DNA of 64,000 nt. Origin: an uncultured Treponema sp. (GTDB lineage: Bacteria > Spirochaetota > Spirochaetia > Treponematales > Treponemataceae). The position numbers were made by a program, and so were the translations under genes. Under the pieces are notes generated by a model. That model was not told the origin of the DNA and did not search any database. It saw only the letters and a list, made by a program, of their open reading frames with translations. The stretch is taken from assembly GCA_900319625.1 (NCBI GenBank), contig ONPD01000011.1, forward strand, positions 89,394-153,393, in the 5' to 3' direction. Positions 1 through 9,306 of this stretch are shown here, piece by piece (within the stretch, counting starts at the first letter, position 1; every line of letters starts with the position of its first letter).

Positions 1-1293
1 GGAATCTATGAAAACGGAGTTGTCATAACGCTTTTTGGAGGAGACAGGCTGGGAATTTATGCTGAATCAACTCTCGGCTGGACTCCAATCGGCAAGGAAA
101 TGACAGTCACTGATATTCAGGATAATACTGTCCTGAAAAACCTTGATAATGAGCTTGCCGGCGAAATCTATAAAAAATATCTTGGCGTCACCTCCGAAAA
201 ATATTTTCTGCAGAATACCTGCGAATTTCCTTTTATGCTGAAACGCGGTGATAAATGGGTAGCAAGGGTTCCTATTCAAAAGGACAAGGACGGCTATATT
301 CACTTTACGGCTGATATTCTTAAGGGAGAAAAGCTTTTGTTCTCTTATGGTTCCAAAAACGCAATTCTAAAGCATGCCTTCAATCTTGCTGAATATATGA
401 GCCGCAAAAATCTTGAGGGACTTCTGCTTCATGTCTGCCGCACAAGATACCTTTATCTAAAGGAAACAGAACAGCTTGAGCTTCAGGCTTTTTCGAATTT
501 CTACAGGGAAACTGCCGGCTGCTATGCTTTTTCTGAAATCCTTTACAAAAATAAAAGCGGAGGTCTTCATAACAGTGCCCTGGTTGCGGTAGGCTTCAGG
601 GAATTCAATAATGCCGAAGAAAAGCTTTATTCAGATGACTGTTATGTAGAAAATGTATTTTACGGAACCAGCAATTATATTGATTTTAATAAGTGGGTTT
701 CTGAAATCACTCAGAATGGAAAGGATAATCAGCTCCTGCCTTTTGAAGAACGACTGGTAAACTTTCTTCACGCTACTACAAGAGATCTTTATCTTGCAAA
801 TCTGAAACTTGAAGAAGCCGCAACAACAGACGGACTTACAAAGCTTTTTAACCGCAAAAAAATATCTGAACACATCAGTTATGAGCTTAAAAAAAGGGAT
901 TCTAAAAATATCTTTCTTATTATGTTTGACATCGATAATTTTAAGCGTGTAAATGATACTTATGGTCATGATATGGGCGACGAAGTTCTTGTAAGGGTAG
1001 CCGCAACTGCAAAATCCTGCATAAGATCCGGGGATTCAATCGGCCGCTGGGGAGGGGAGGAGTTTATGATTCTGCTTCCGGAAGCGAACAAAGAAGAGGC
1101 GGTTTCTATTGCAGAACGAATCCGGACTGAAATTTCCAGCCTGAAATGGGAGAAAATAAATCAGGTTACAATTTCACTGGGCGTTTCCGGAGTCAGGGAA
1201 AGCGATGATGATCAGACTTTGTATAAAAGGGTAGATAACCGTCTGTATTTTTCTAAAACTCACGGCAAGAACTGCGTTACCTCGGAGGATTAA
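1..1293 (+). CDS. FIST sensor domain - GGDEF diguanylate cyclase (5' partial)
   Basis: The reading frame is open from base 1, so the gene starts outside the window. The visible N-terminal part resembles the FIST sensory domain (a stretch around TLGWTPIGKEMTVT, then FNLAEYMSRKNLEGLLLHV), which is thought to bind small ligands. The C-terminal ~165 residues are a GGDEF domain with FDIDNFKRVNDTYGH and the active-site signature WGGEEF. An RxxD motif (RSGD) lies exactly five residues before GGEEF, matching the product-inhibition I-site. The expected reaction is 2 GTP to cyclic di-GMP in the cytoplasm, controlled by ligand binding at the FIST part. No membrane segment is visible in the part seen. 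The last 17 bases overlap the convergent AraC gene. The GGDEF call is firm; FIST is by motif resemblance. Confidence 0.88.
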   Translation, partial: GIYENGVVITLFGGDRLGIYAESTLGWTPIGKEMTVTDIQDNTVLKNLDNELAGEIYKKYLGVTSEKYFLQNTCEFPFMLKRGDKWVARVPIQKDKDGYIHFTADILKGEKLLFSYGSKNAILKHAFNLAEYMSRKNLEGLLLHVCRTRYLYLKETEQLELQAFSNFYRETAGCYAFSEILYKNKSGGLHNSALVAVGFREFNNAEEKLYSDDCYVENVFYGTSNYIDFNKWVSEITQNGKDNQLLPFEERLVNFLHATTRDLYLANLKLEEAATTDGLTKLFNRKKISEHISYELKKRDSKNIFLIMFDIDNFKRVNDTYGHDMGDEVLVRVAATAKSCIRSGDSIGRWGGEEFMILLPEANKEEAVSIAERIRTEISSLKWEKINQVTISLGVSGVRESDDDQTLYKRVDNRLYFSKTHGKNCVTSED

Positions 1294-2128
1294 GCTTTGC
1301 CTCTCTTTCAAGCCTCAGCATTTCAGGAGTTTTTCCGAAAGTTTTTTTGAATTCACGGATGAAAACCTTGTAGTTGGTGATTCCGCACTCTTCAAGAAGA
1401 ACCGAAATTTTCTGGCTGGAAGACTGCAGGCTCTGGTAAAAAGCGGATATCCTCAGGGACATAAGATATTCATTAAAGGTCATATCCGTGTATTTTTTGA
1501 AAAGGCGGCACATATGCTCCGGGCTTACATTTAGAATTTCTGCCGCTTCGCTCAGCCTTATTTTATTTCTGAATTCTTTTTCAACATAGGCAATTACCGG
1601 AGAAATCCTGTTGATTCCGTAATATGACATTCCGGCTGATTTCCTCTGTCCGCTTTTGAATGAGACAAGCATTATATAGAAAAAATCATATAAAAGAGAA
1701 ATAAATTTAAGCTTGTTTTCAGGAGCTTTGTCATCGATTGTTTTTAGCATCAAAGAAAGATAGGAAAAGAGTTTTTCTGATTCTGCAGTGTCCGGTTTTT
1801 CCTTAAAGCATACGTTTTCTATATCTTCATAAATGTTTTCAAAGGTGCTCAGAGGAACCTGAAGGAGAATGTATCTTGCGTGGCCGCATAGCTTTGATGA
1901 ATGAATCATTTCTGAATTTACGATTACCATATCCCCCTCGTTCAAAATATACCTTCTCTCTTCTATTTTAAAATCTATTTTTCCTTCAAGAAGGTAAAGG
2001 ACTTCAATGTGGTTATGCCAGTGAAAGGGTGAATAAAAATTTACATCATCAACAACTTCAAATCGGATTGAAAACTGCAGGTCAAAATGACGCTTATGAA
2101 GTATGCTTTCGTGCTTGTATTCATTCAT
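1277..2128 (-). CDS. AraC-family transcriptional regulator with cupin sensor domain
   Basis: The 283-residue protein has an N-terminal cupin-like segment (FHWHNHIEVLYLLEGK, then GDMVIVNSEMIHSS) that in this family binds a small effector such as a sugar. The C-terminal double helix-turn-helix contains IRLSEAAEILNVSPEHMCRLF and the second-helix region ending in FKKTFGKTPEMLR. It should act as a DNA-binding transcription factor. It is divergent from the SUMF1 lipoprotein gene at 2274 and may regulate it or itself; no target is shown by sequence. A TAGAAT box lies six bases before the ATG with no Shine-Dalgarno sequence, so the mRNA may be leaderless. Confidence 0.9.
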   Translation of the reverse strand: MNEYKHESILHKRHFDLQFSIRFEVVDDVNFYSPFHWHNHIEVLYLLEGKIDFKIEERRYILNEGDMVIVNSEMIHSSKLCGHARYILLQVPLSTFENIYEDIENVCFKEKPDTAESEKLFSYLSLMLKTIDDKAPENKLKFISLLYDFFYIMLVSFKSGQRKSAGMSYYGINRISPVIAYVEKEFRNKIRLSEAAEILNVSPEHMCRLFKKYTDMTFNEYLMSLRISAFYQSLQSSSQKISVLLEECGITNYKVFIREFKKTFGKTPEMLRLEREAKLNPPR

Positions 2129-2134
2129 ATCAAT

Positions 2135-2140
2135 ATTCTA
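2135..2140 (-). promoter_or_regulatory. -10 box of a possibly leaderless promoter for the AraC gene
   Basis: On the minus strand TAGAAT is followed by six bases and then the ATG at 2128. No Shine-Dalgarno sequence lies between. The -35 region is weak. Confidence 0.4.
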
Positions 2141-2273
2141 GGTTAAAATCTGTTAAATCACAAATAAAATTAATTAAAATATCAAAATCGACATAACAGA
2201 GGTCATTTTTGTCTGTTGCGATTTTTTTATTCGGTGCTAAAGTCAAAGTATAAAAAAACAGGAGGAAGATTTT

Positions 2274-3035
2274 ATGAAAATCATTTCAAGTTTAAAAGTT
2301 ATTTGTGTGGCTCTGGCTTTTGCGGGAGGCCTTGTTTCCTGCGAGGGTAGGGGAGAGAAAATCCGGCTGGAAAATGGAATTGAACTGGGGGCTGTTTCTG
2401 TACCTGACAATAATTTCTGCATTGCAAAAACTGAGGTTACCCAGGAATTTTATGAGTCGGTTACCGGCGAAAATCCTTCTCTTTCAAAGGGGAATAAGTT
2501 TCCTGTTGAATCTGTCAGCTGGTATGATGCAATTGTTTTCTGTAATAAACTCAGCGCACAGCTTGGAAAAAATCCCTGCTATAAGGTAAATGAAAGTACA
2601 AATCCTTCGGACTGGGATTATACTCCTCATCAGGGACAAATCATAGAATCTGAAATTGAATTTGATAATACTGCCGACGGTTTCAGAATTCCTACTATGG
2701 AAGAATGGGATATTGCCATAAGAGGCGGTGAAAAATTTACCTATTCGGGAAGTGAGGATCTGGATTCCGTGGCCTGGACAGACTGTAACAGCGGAGGAAA
2801 GCTTCACGAGGTGGCTCAGCTTAAGCCTAACGGATTTGGAATTTACGATATGTCGGGAAATGTTTTTGAATGGGTCTGGAGTGTCCGAAATGATACAAGC
2901 AGATATTTACGCGGCGGAAGCTATTTTGATGCGGCCAGGGCGGGAAAATGCACAAACAAAGAATTGAACTATGCTTCAAGACAGTTTAAAACAGCCGGCT
3001 TCAGAATTACCTGGAATAAACCTGTGCATATATAA
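2274..3035 (+). CDS. SUMF1/formylglycine-generating-enzyme-like domain lipoprotein
   Basis: The 253-residue protein begins with a signal peptide ending in a lipobox (GLVSC, Cys23), so it is probably membrane-anchored outside the cytoplasm. The rest is an SUMF1-type domain: KTEVTQEFYESVTG, VESVSWYDAIVFCNKLS, GFRIPTMEEWDIAIRGG, GIYDMSGNVFEWVW, LRGGSYF and AGFRI. The paired catalytic cysteines of true formylglycine-generating enzymes are not evident, so it is more likely a binding or scaffolding protein, as is common for Treponema SUMF1 proteins. A strong Shine-Dalgarno sequence (AGGAGGA) precedes the ATG. It is divergent from the AraC gene. Substrate or partner unknown. Confidence 0.85.
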   Translation: MKIISSLKVICVALAFAGGLVSCEGRGEKIRLENGIELGAVSVPDNNFCIAKTEVTQEFYESVTGENPSLSKGNKFPVESVSWYDAIVFCNKLSAQLGKNPCYKVNESTNPSDWDYTPHQGQIIESEIEFDNTADGFRIPTMEEWDIAIRGGEKFTYSGSEDLDSVAWTDCNSGGKLHEVAQLKPNGFGIYDMSGNVFEWVWSVRNDTSRYLRGGSYFDAARAGKCTNKELNYASRQFKTAGFRITWNKPVHI

Positions 3036-3043
3036 CAAATCGT

Positions 3044-3072
3044 TTTACAAATGCCGTTTTTGACCTTATAAT
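3044..3072 (+). promoter_or_regulatory. promoter of the chemoreceptor gene, leaderless arrangement
   Basis: TTTACA at 3044-3049, a 17-base spacer and TATAAT at 3067-3072 form a near-consensus sigma70-type promoter. Only six bases separate the -10 box from the ATG at 3079, and no Shine-Dalgarno sequence is present, so transcription should start at or next to the start codon. Confidence 0.65.
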
Positions 3073-3078
3073 TTTAGT

Positions 3079-5274
3079 ATGAGAAATTTTCTTACTAAAA
3101 GCATAAGCCGTCAGCTTTCGATTTCGATAGGCGTAATTTTGTTTGTCCTCCTTAATTTGTGTGCTTTCTTTATCTCAAATGCGGTGGACAAATCGCTGCA
3201 GAATGTTTCCACGTCGTATCTTGATATGACAGCGGCAAGGTACAGTGAGAGTACTGTAAAAATTCTTACCTCTGAATTCAGTATTGCCAATACTCTTAAG
3301 GCTTCAATAGAAGGATATGAGGAAATTCCTGCTCATGCGCGCCGTGATTACTTAAATGATATTCTTAAAAATACCCTGCGCCTGAATCCTTCTCTAGTTG
3401 ATGCTTACTGTATTTTCCTTCCAAACAAGCTGGACGGACGAGATTCTGAATTTGTAAATTATGATGATACTTATGACAGTACCGGCCGTTTCCTCCCATA
3501 TTGGACCAATGATGGGCGGGAAATTGCCTGCTGTGCCCTTACGGAATATGAAGGCAGCTTCTGGTATGAAGAACCTATGAAAGCAAACCGGGGAATTCTT
3601 ATTCAGCCGAATCCTTATGAAATCGGAGGAAAGGAAATCTGGGTTTGTGGTGTTGCTTTCCCGATTCATAATAAAAGCGGACAGATTGTGGGTATGCTGG
3701 GCGTAGATATGTCTCTTGATGCTCTTACTGCAATTTTAAAAGAGGCAAAAATCTTTAAAAACGGATATCTTTCCCTTACTGCACACACAGGACTTATTGC
3801 AGTAACAAAGGATGAAAGTCTTGAAGGTCAGATGAACCCGGATTTTACTGATCCAAAGATTTCTGCAATGCTGAAAGAGGCTGCCCAGAATATGCATCCT
3901 ACAGGATTTCCGGCTCTTGACAACGGCGGAAGGGTAATTAAGGTTTATCAGCCTATAACAGTTTCTGGAGCTGAAGAAGTCTGGTTCCTTGGACTTACGG
4001 TTCCTGACGCAGAGGTAGGGGAGGCAGCCCACAAAATCCGGACAACAGTAATCATTATCTTTATATTTACTCTTGTTGTAGTTATTGTACTTTCATATCT
4101 GATTATCCGCCGCGTTGTAAAAGAGATGAACAAGGGTGTTGCCGCAATGAAGAATATTGCCCAGGGTGACGGAGATTTGACTGTCCGCATGGATGTAAAA
4201 AATGAAAATGAACTTGGACAGATGTATATTTACTTCAATAAGACTATTGAAAAAATCCAGGATTCGATTAAGCAGGTAAAGGATGTTGCCGAGCAGATGA
4301 CAAAGCATGGTCAGGAACTTGGTGACAATATGAATGATACAGCCGCTTCTGCAAACGAAATTACATCCAACATTGAAAGCGTTAACCGCCAGATTCAGAT
4401 GCAGGGACAGAACGTTATGGATGCTGCAAGCAGTATGCAGCGCATTACCACAAGCGTTGATGATTTGATGAATACCATTCAGTCTCAGAGTTCCAGCGTA
4501 ATTGAATCTTCAAGTGCAATCGAAGAAATGGTTGCAAACATTAAATCGGTAACTTCGATTTTGAATAAGAACAGCGGAACAATTTCTGATCTGGAAAAAT
4601 CGACAGAAAACGGACGAACCAATGTTGAAGGAACTGTTCAGGCAACACTTAAGATTCAGGAACAGAGTAAGATTCTTCTGGAGGCAAGCTCTGTTATTCA
4701 GAATATTGCCAGCCAGACAAACCTTCTTGCCATGAACGCCGCAATCGAAGCTGCTCACGCCGGTGAAAGCGGAAAGGGCTTCAGCGTTGTTGCTGATGAA
4801 ATCCGTAAGCTTGCTGAAGACTCTAATAATCAGGGTAAGAAGATTACTTCCAACCTTAAGGAAGTCAGCGAGTCAATTGATCAGGTTGCCCAGGCTACAA
4901 AGCACATGCAGGAAATCTTCAATCAGATTTTTGATTTTACACAGAAGGTTTCTCAGCAGGAAACAACAATTCTTCACGCTATGCAGGAGCAGTCAGAAGG
5001 CGGAACTCAGGTTCTTACCGCAATGAAGCAGATTAATGATATTACTCTGCATGTAAAAGAGGGCGGAGACATTATGCAGGGTGAGACAGCAAGTGCCGCC
5101 GAAAAGATGGATCACCTCAGCCGTCTTACGGAAGAAATCACTGCCAGTATGGAAGAAATGTCAATCGGTATTGAAAGCATCAACAGGGCTATGAATACTG
5201 TAAATGAACTGACTCACCAGAACAGTGACAACCTTAAGAGTCTTGGCGGTGTCGTAGGTAAGTTTAAGGTTTAA
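3079..5274 (+). CDS. methyl-accepting chemotaxis protein with periplasmic Cache-type sensor
   Basis: This is a 731-residue chemoreceptor. A first membrane helix at about residues 13-35 is followed by a ~290-residue extracytoplasmic domain with dCache-like features ([32 protein letters not shown]). A second membrane helix at about 324-346 leads into a HAMP region, then a long coiled-coil signalling domain. The hairpin tip, near residue 545, reads [18 protein letters not shown] followed by [14 protein letters not shown], the CheA/CheW-contact signature. The protein should sense a small extracellular ligand and steer flagellar motility. It is apparently monocistronic, with a leaderless-type promoter upstream and a terminator downstream. 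Confidence 0.95.
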   Translation: MRNFLTKSISRQLSISIGVILFVLLNLCAFFISNAVDKSLQNVSTSYLDMTAARYSESTVKILTSEFSIANTLKASIEGYEEIPAHARRDYLNDILKNTLRLNPSLVDAYCIFLPNKLDGRDSEFVNYDDTYDSTGRFLPYWTNDGREIACCALTEYEGSFWYEEPMKANRGILIQPNPYEIGGKEIWVCGVAFPIHNKSGQIVGMLGVDMSLDALTAILKEAKIFKNGYLSLTAHTGLIAVTKDESLEGQMNPDFTDPKISAMLKEAAQNMHPTGFPALDNGGRVIKVYQPITVSGAEEVWFLGLTVPDAEVGEAAHKIRTTVIIIFIFTLVVVIVLSYLIIRRVVKEMNKGVAAMKNIAQGDGDLTVRMDVKNENELGQMYIYFNKTIEKIQDSIKQVKDVAEQMTKHGQELGDNMNDTAASANEITSNIESVNRQIQMQGQNVMDAASSMQRITTSVDDLMNTIQSQSSSVIESSSAIEEMVANIKSVTSILNKNSGTISDLEKSTENGRTNVEGTVQATLKIQEQSKILLEASSVIQNIASQTNLLAMNAAIEAAHAGESGKGFSVVADEIRKLAEDSNNQGKKITSNLKEVSESIDQVAQATKHMQEIFNQIFDFTQKVSQQETTILHAMQEQSEGGTQVLTAMKQINDITLHVKEGGDIMQGETASAAEKMDHLSRLTEEITASMEEMSIGIESINRAMNTVNELTHQNSDNLKSLGGVVGKFKV

Positions 5275-5281
5275 TAGTGAG

Positions 5282-5307
5282 AAAGCGGGTGTTAAACGCT
5301 TTTTTTT
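5282..5307 (+). terminator. Rho-independent terminator after the chemoreceptor gene
   Basis: AAAGCG at 5282-5287 pairs with CGCTTT at 5297-5302 across a nine-base loop and is followed by a run of Ts. It sits between two convergent genes. Confidence 0.6.
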
Positions 5308-5719
5308 ATTGAATGCCTTCAAGGCGGGCCTTAAGTTCATAAAGCTTTTTTTTGAGATTTCGTACTTCGTCAAGGCTCTGCATGATTTTACTTACCATAT
5401 AAACGTCGGCAAAAACACCGTCAAAAAAGAAATCAGCAAAGGTCGCGAAGTTTCCAATTTGCATACGGTAATCAGCGGGAATCTGAATACTTCCTAAAGT
5501 CTGCTGAAGGCGCTGCATAAGATAATTTACGCTGTCCATAGCATTGCGGGCATGATTGAGTTTGGAATGTTTTATCATATCAGTAATAAAGCCGCCGCCC
5601 AGGACATCAAAAAATCCCCAGTTTCGCGCACTGGAAAGGGAACGTTCTGCCTGTTCAACGTATTCCAGAATCTGATTTGTAAGACTGATTGCATCATTTA
5701 CCTGTGGATTTTCTGCCAT
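5306..5719 (-). CDS. conserved hypothetical protein, helical, glycine-rich centre
   Basis: The 137-residue product is mostly predicted helix, with a central motif SARNWGFFDVLGGGFITDMI followed by KHSKLNHARNAMDSV. I recognise this pattern (NWG..D.LGGG....IKHSK) as recurring in uncharacterised proteins of Firmicutes and treponemes, but no function is known to me. There is no signal peptide or membrane segment. A good Shine-Dalgarno sequence (AGGAG) precedes the ATG. Its 3' end meets the terminator of the convergent chemoreceptor gene. Confidence 0.7.
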   Translation of the reverse strand: MAENPQVNDAISLTNQILEYVEQAERSLSSARNWGFFDVLGGGFITDMIKHSKLNHARNAMDSVNYLMQRLQQTLGSIQIPADYRMQIGNFATFADFFFDGVFADVYMVSKIMQSLDEVRNLKKKLYELKARLEGIQ

Positions 5720-5797
5720 TTTTTACTCCTGCTTTTGATTATAGCACTTATTTTTAAATTAGTCCTTATTCTGCAAATATAATGGGACTGACAATGG

Positions 5798-5826
5798 TTG
5801 TTGCAGATTGCCCTAATCTTTATAAT
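5798..5826 (+). promoter_or_regulatory. promoter immediately before the Y-family polymerase TTG start
   Basis: TTGTTG at 5798-5803, a 17-base spacer and a perfect TATAAT at 5821-5826. The TTG start codon lies eight bases after the -10 box, with no Shine-Dalgarno sequence. No LexA-type box is obvious to me. Confidence 0.5.
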
Positions 5827-5834
5827 CTGTCTTA

Positions 5835-7223
5835 TTGGACACTAAAACCTATATTGCAATCGATCTGAAAACCTTTTATGCCTCTGTTGAATGCCGGGAA
5901 CGCGGGCTGGATCCTCTTACAACAAAGCTTGTTGTGGCGGACAAAAGCCGTACCAGTAAGACAATCTGCCTTGCGGTGACCCCGGCCCTGAAAGCTTACG
6001 GGCTTAGCGGACGCAGCCGTCTTTTTGAGGTTGAAGCAAAGGCCCGGGAGATAAAGCGTCAGACCGGTAAGGAGCTTGAATACATTACGGCGGTTCCCCG
6101 TATGGCCCTTTACATTCAGTATTCTACCCGCATTTACAATATCTACCTTAAATATTTTGCGCCGGAGGATATTCACGTTTATTCGATTGATGAGATTTTT
6201 ATAGATGCCACATCTTATCTTCCTTATTATAAACTTTCTGCCCGCGAACTGGTTACCCGCGTAATTCACGATGTTCTTTCTGAAACGGGAATCACTGCGA
6301 CTGCCGGAATTGCGCCTAATCTTTATCTTTGTAAGATTGCTATGGATATTGTTGCAAAGCACATTCCCGCTGATAAGGATGGAGTCCGCATTGCTGAGCT
6401 TGATATTCCTTCTTACCGCCGCCAGCTATGGAAGCATCAGCCGATAACGGATTTCTGGAGGGTGGGAAAGGGAACTGCACGAAGGCTTGAAAAGTATTTT
6501 ATCCGTACTATGGGAGACATAGCCCGCACTTCACTTGAAAATCCGCGTCTTCTTTTTGACGAATTTGGAATTGATGCTGAAATCTTGATTGACCACGCCT
6601 GGGGGCTAGAGCCTGTTGGTATGAAGGATATCAAAAATTATAAATCTGAGGCAAAAAGCCTTGGAAGCGGCCAGGTTTTGCACGAGCCATATTCCTTTGA
6701 AAAGGCAAAAATCATTGTGCGCGAGATGGCGGAGCTTCTGGCCCTGGATCTCTTTAAAAAAAATCTTGTCGCAGCTTCGATTACCCTGCAGGTTGGCTAC
6801 GATATTGAAAGTCTGAACCTTAAGGATTTTGACGGCGAAGTTGTGAGAGATTATTATGGACGCGAGACTCCCAAACCGGCACACGGAAGCCTGAGTTTTG
6901 GAAGTGAGACTAATTCTTCTAAAACAATTGTTGAAGGCTTTGTTTCGCTTTTTGAAAGGATTGTTAATAAGGGCTGGCTTGTAAGGCGGGTAAATATTTC
7001 GGCAAACAATACGATTCCTCTTAGTCAGCGGCAGCCGGGACTTTTTGACCAGGTTGACAGTGGGGAAGGTGGATTAAATCAGGAAAAAGAGAACAGCCTG
7101 CAAAAGGCCCGTCTAAAAATCATCAATAAATACGGGAAAAATGCGATTTTAAAAGGCATGAATCTTGAGGAAGGGGCAACTACCCGGGACAGAAACAGTC
7201 AGATTGGAGGTCATAAAGCGTGA
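5835..7223 (+). CDS. Y-family (ImpB/MucB/SamB, UvrX-type) translesion DNA polymerase
   Basis: The 462-residue protein starts YIAIDLKTFYASVECRERG, the palm motif carrying the first catalytic Asp. VYSIDEIFIDAT carries the second catalytic pair (SIDE). A helix-hairpin-helix/thumb follows (FWRVGKGTARRLEK) and a little-finger domain occupies the C-terminal part. It should insert nucleotides opposite damaged bases. The start is TTG: an in-frame stop lies four codons upstream and the family motif begins within a few residues. The gene overlaps a YolD-like gene by four bases. This pairing is typical of the UvrX/YqjW polymerases of Firmicutes, which suggests transfer from that group. A Gln-X-Gly-Leu-Phe sequence (QPGLFDQ, near residue 400) resembles a beta-clamp-binding motif. 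Confidence 0.92.
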   Translation: MDTKTYIAIDLKTFYASVECRERGLDPLTTKLVVADKSRTSKTICLAVTPALKAYGLSGRSRLFEVEAKAREIKRQTGKELEYITAVPRMALYIQYSTRIYNIYLKYFAPEDIHVYSIDEIFIDATSYLPYYKLSARELVTRVIHDVLSETGITATAGIAPNLYLCKIAMDIVAKHIPADKDGVRIAELDIPSYRRQLWKHQPITDFWRVGKGTARRLEKYFIRTMGDIARTSLENPRLLFDEFGIDAEILIDHAWGLEPVGMKDIKNYKSEAKSLGSGQVLHEPYSFEKAKIIVREMAELLALDLFKKNLVAASITLQVGYDIESLNLKDFDGEVVRDYYGRETPKPAHGSLSFGSETNSSKTIVEGFVSLFERIVNKGWLVRRVNISANNTIPLSQRQPGLFDQVDSGEGGLNQEKENSLQKARLKIINKYGKNAILKGMNLEEGATTRDRNSQIGGHKA

Positions 7224-7420
7224 AAGCAGAAAAAAATTATGATGATATCATAGATTATGACTGGAAGCGCGAATCTCTTACAGAAAGAATGCCCCTTTCC
7301 CAGCGTGCAAAAATCTTTCTTCCTTTTGCGGCCCTGACCGGCTATGACGAAGCCCTGCAGGAAACTCTGGAAAAGGAAATAGAGTCTTATTCAGTAAAAG
7401 GCAGGGAAATTGAATCTTAA
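7220..7420 (+). CDS. YolD-like small protein partnered with a Y-family polymerase
   Basis: The 66-residue product contains YDDIIDYDW, MPLSQRAKIFLPFAALTGYD and EALQET, which fit the YolD-like family pattern (YDDII...M...RA..F.PFAALTGY). These proteins are encoded next to UvrX-type polymerases and are thought to modulate them. The GTG start overlaps the polymerase stop codon (GTGA), with GGAGG nine bases upstream, so translation is probably coupled. The exact biochemical role of the family is not established. Confidence 0.8.
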   Translation: MKAEKNYDDIIDYDWKRESLTERMPLSQRAKIFLPFAALTGYDEALQETLEKEIESYSVKGREIES

Positions 7421-7442
7421 TCGCCGAAGAGGGCATTATGAG

Positions 7443-8396
7443 TTAATTACTTCGCAAAAATTGAATCAAACGTTTCTGGAAATTATGATAAAAGGGCTTT
7501 TCGATATACATAACATGTGAGCCGCCCTTAATTATTTCAAGTTCAGACCCCTGCGGCAATGATGAAAGAGAAGTTTTAATCAGATCGAAATTTAGGTAGG
7601 GGTCTTTATCTCCGCATATAACAAGAGTCGGAACGGTGATTTTTTCCAGATTAATTAGTTTTTCTGTTGTCGGAACGCAGAGATCTCGTCTGCCACCGTT
7701 CGGGCTTTTTTCCCTGTCATAGTGCCAGCAGCTGGAACAGAAGATTTCTACTACAGCTGGTTCAGCTACTGAATAATCAAATCCTCCGTCTTCATTTTTC
7801 TGAAAATCATCTGCAGCATGTTCCCAGCTGTTGTAATGATATTCTTCTGTTACATCATATTGGCCAAGGCCGCTCATAATTGGCGCATAAAGAACGAGTT
7901 TATTTATGTGTTCCGGGTATTTTGCGGCAAAGCGGCTTGTGGTGACGGTTCCCCAGCTCCAGCCAAGGATGTCAATTTTTTCTTCCTTGGTTTCATTTAC
8001 GATTTTTGTGACAGCGGCATTTATGTCTTCTGCGGCATAGTCTGAATCCGGAATAAATCCGTTTTCTACGGCACCTGACTGCCCGAAGCCTGCAATATCT
8101 AGCCTCCATACAGCATAGCCTTCTCGGGCAAGTTTTCTGACAAGGCTGTAATCTTTGTAATCAATGTCGAATTCGTGTGATGAATAGGTTACCCCGTGAA
8201 TCAAAAGGATGTTTCTTTTGGGAGTGTCGGCGGCTTTTTTAAGGCAGTCCAAATGTAGGGAAATTCCCTTCCGCTCAAGCGGGTATTCCCTGTAAGTAAA
8301 TGCAGATGAAGGGTGTTTTTTTGCGGAGGTAAAGACAGGCAAATAAGCCAGAAAGAAAATAAGGCTGATTAATTTTATAAGAGTTCTTTTTTTCAT
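7443..8396 (-). CDS. secreted alpha/beta-hydrolase
   Basis: The 317-residue protein has an N-terminal signal peptide (about residues 1-26, ending near FTSA), so it acts outside the cytoplasm. The alpha/beta-hydrolase fold is indicated by the oxyanion region LLIHGVTYSSHEF, the nucleophile elbow GWSWG, the acid-residue segment VICGDKDPYL and the catalytic His in GGSHVMYIEKP. A carboxylesterase or related activity is likely; the substrate cannot be read from the sequence. Its ATG overlaps the stop codon of the upstream exonuclease III gene (ATGA), so the two are co-transcribed, although no functional link is obvious. Confidence 0.85.
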   Translation of the reverse strand: MKKRTLIKLISLIFFLAYLPVFTSAKKHPSSAFTYREYPLERKGISLHLDCLKKAADTPKRNILLIHGVTYSSHEFDIDYKDYSLVRKLAREGYAVWRLDIAGFGQSGAVENGFIPDSDYAAEDINAAVTKIVNETKEEKIDILGWSWGTVTTSRFAAKYPEHINKLVLYAPIMSGLGQYDVTEEYHYNSWEHAADDFQKNEDGGFDYSVAEPAVVEIFCSSCWHYDREKSPNGGRRDLCVPTTEKLINLEKITVPTLVICGDKDPYLNFDLIKTSLSSLPQGSELEIIKGGSHVMYIEKPFYHNFQKRLIQFLRSN

Positions 8397-9229
8397 AATT
8401 TAACCTCAATTTCCAGCAGAATTGGTGTGTGATCCTGTCTTGGGCCGGAATCAATCATTTCTGATTTCTGGATTTTATCTTTGATGCGGTCGCTGACGAT
8501 AAAGTAATCAATACGCCAGCCAGAGTTGTTGATTTTGCTGGTTTTGATTCGCTGGCCCCACCAGGAATAAATGTCTTTTACATCGCCGTGAATAAAGCGG
8601 AAGCTGTCTGTAAAGCCTTTTGCCAGAAGATTTGTAAAGCCTTCGCGCTCTTCGTCTGTAAAGCCGGCAGAAAAATGGTTGCTGGCAGGGTTTGCAAGGT
8701 CAATTTCCTTGTGGGCAACGTTGAAGTCCCCGCAGGCAATGACGGCTTTTTTCTGGTCGAGGGAAGAAAGATAATCTGCGTAAAGGCAATCCCAGAGCTG
8801 GCGTTCCTTAAGGCGTTTGAGTCCGTCGCCGGAATTCGGAGTATATACGTTTACAAAATAGAAATTATCAAATTCGAGGGCGATAAGACGGCCTTCGTCA
8901 TCCATTGTGTCGGGTGCACCTAATTTTGGCACGATTTTTTCAGCCTTCAGTCCTTCCTTGTATAAAATCATTGTACCGGCGTAGCCTTTTTTGGCAGGAG
9001 GCACAGAAGAAACCCATTCGAAATTGTAGCCGGGAAAGTAAGATTTCAGGAGTTCGACGTGTGTGGCGGACGGACCGTCTGCAGGCAGCTTTGTTTCCTG
9101 AATTGCAATTATGTCTGCATCATAAGCCGCGATTTTTCTGAGCACATCCTGCGACATGACGGCTCTTGCGGAGGTTGATGTGAGTGCTGCGTTCAATGAA
9201 TCTATGTTCCAGGAAATAAATTTTGCCAT
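8393..9229 (-). CDS. xth: exodeoxyribonuclease III / AP endonuclease
   Basis: The 278-residue protein matches the ExoIII family: FISWNIDSLNAAL at the start, the metal-binding Glu in IIAIQETKL, the catalytic Tyr region FVNVYTPNSGDGLKR, ACGDFNVAHKEIDL, WRIDYF and a C-terminal DHTPI. It cuts the backbone 5' to abasic sites and removes 3' blocking groups in base-excision repair. AGGA precedes the ATG. It leads a two-gene operon with the secreted hydrolase. Confidence 0.95.
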   Translation of the reverse strand: MAKFISWNIDSLNAALTSTSARAVMSQDVLRKIAAYDADIIAIQETKLPADGPSATHVELLKSYFPGYNFEWVSSVPPAKKGYAGTMILYKEGLKAEKIVPKLGAPDTMDDEGRLIALEFDNFYFVNVYTPNSGDGLKRLKERQLWDCLYADYLSSLDQKKAVIACGDFNVAHKEIDLANPASNHFSAGFTDEEREGFTNLLAKGFTDSFRFIHGDVKDIYSWWGQRIKTSKINNSGWRIDYFIVSDRIKDKIQKSEMIDSGPRQDHTPILLEIEVKL

Positions 9230-9306
9230 AAAAGAGTCCTTTATAATTGAGATAGGAAAATTATATTACAAAAGGGGAGTTTTCTCCACCAAGTGTAGTC
9301 TTGTTA

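Noticed and set aside
631..969. Opposite-strand ORFs inside long genes (for example inside the GGDEF gene)
   Set aside because: Antisense shadows with no ribosome-binding site and no recognisable protein sequence.
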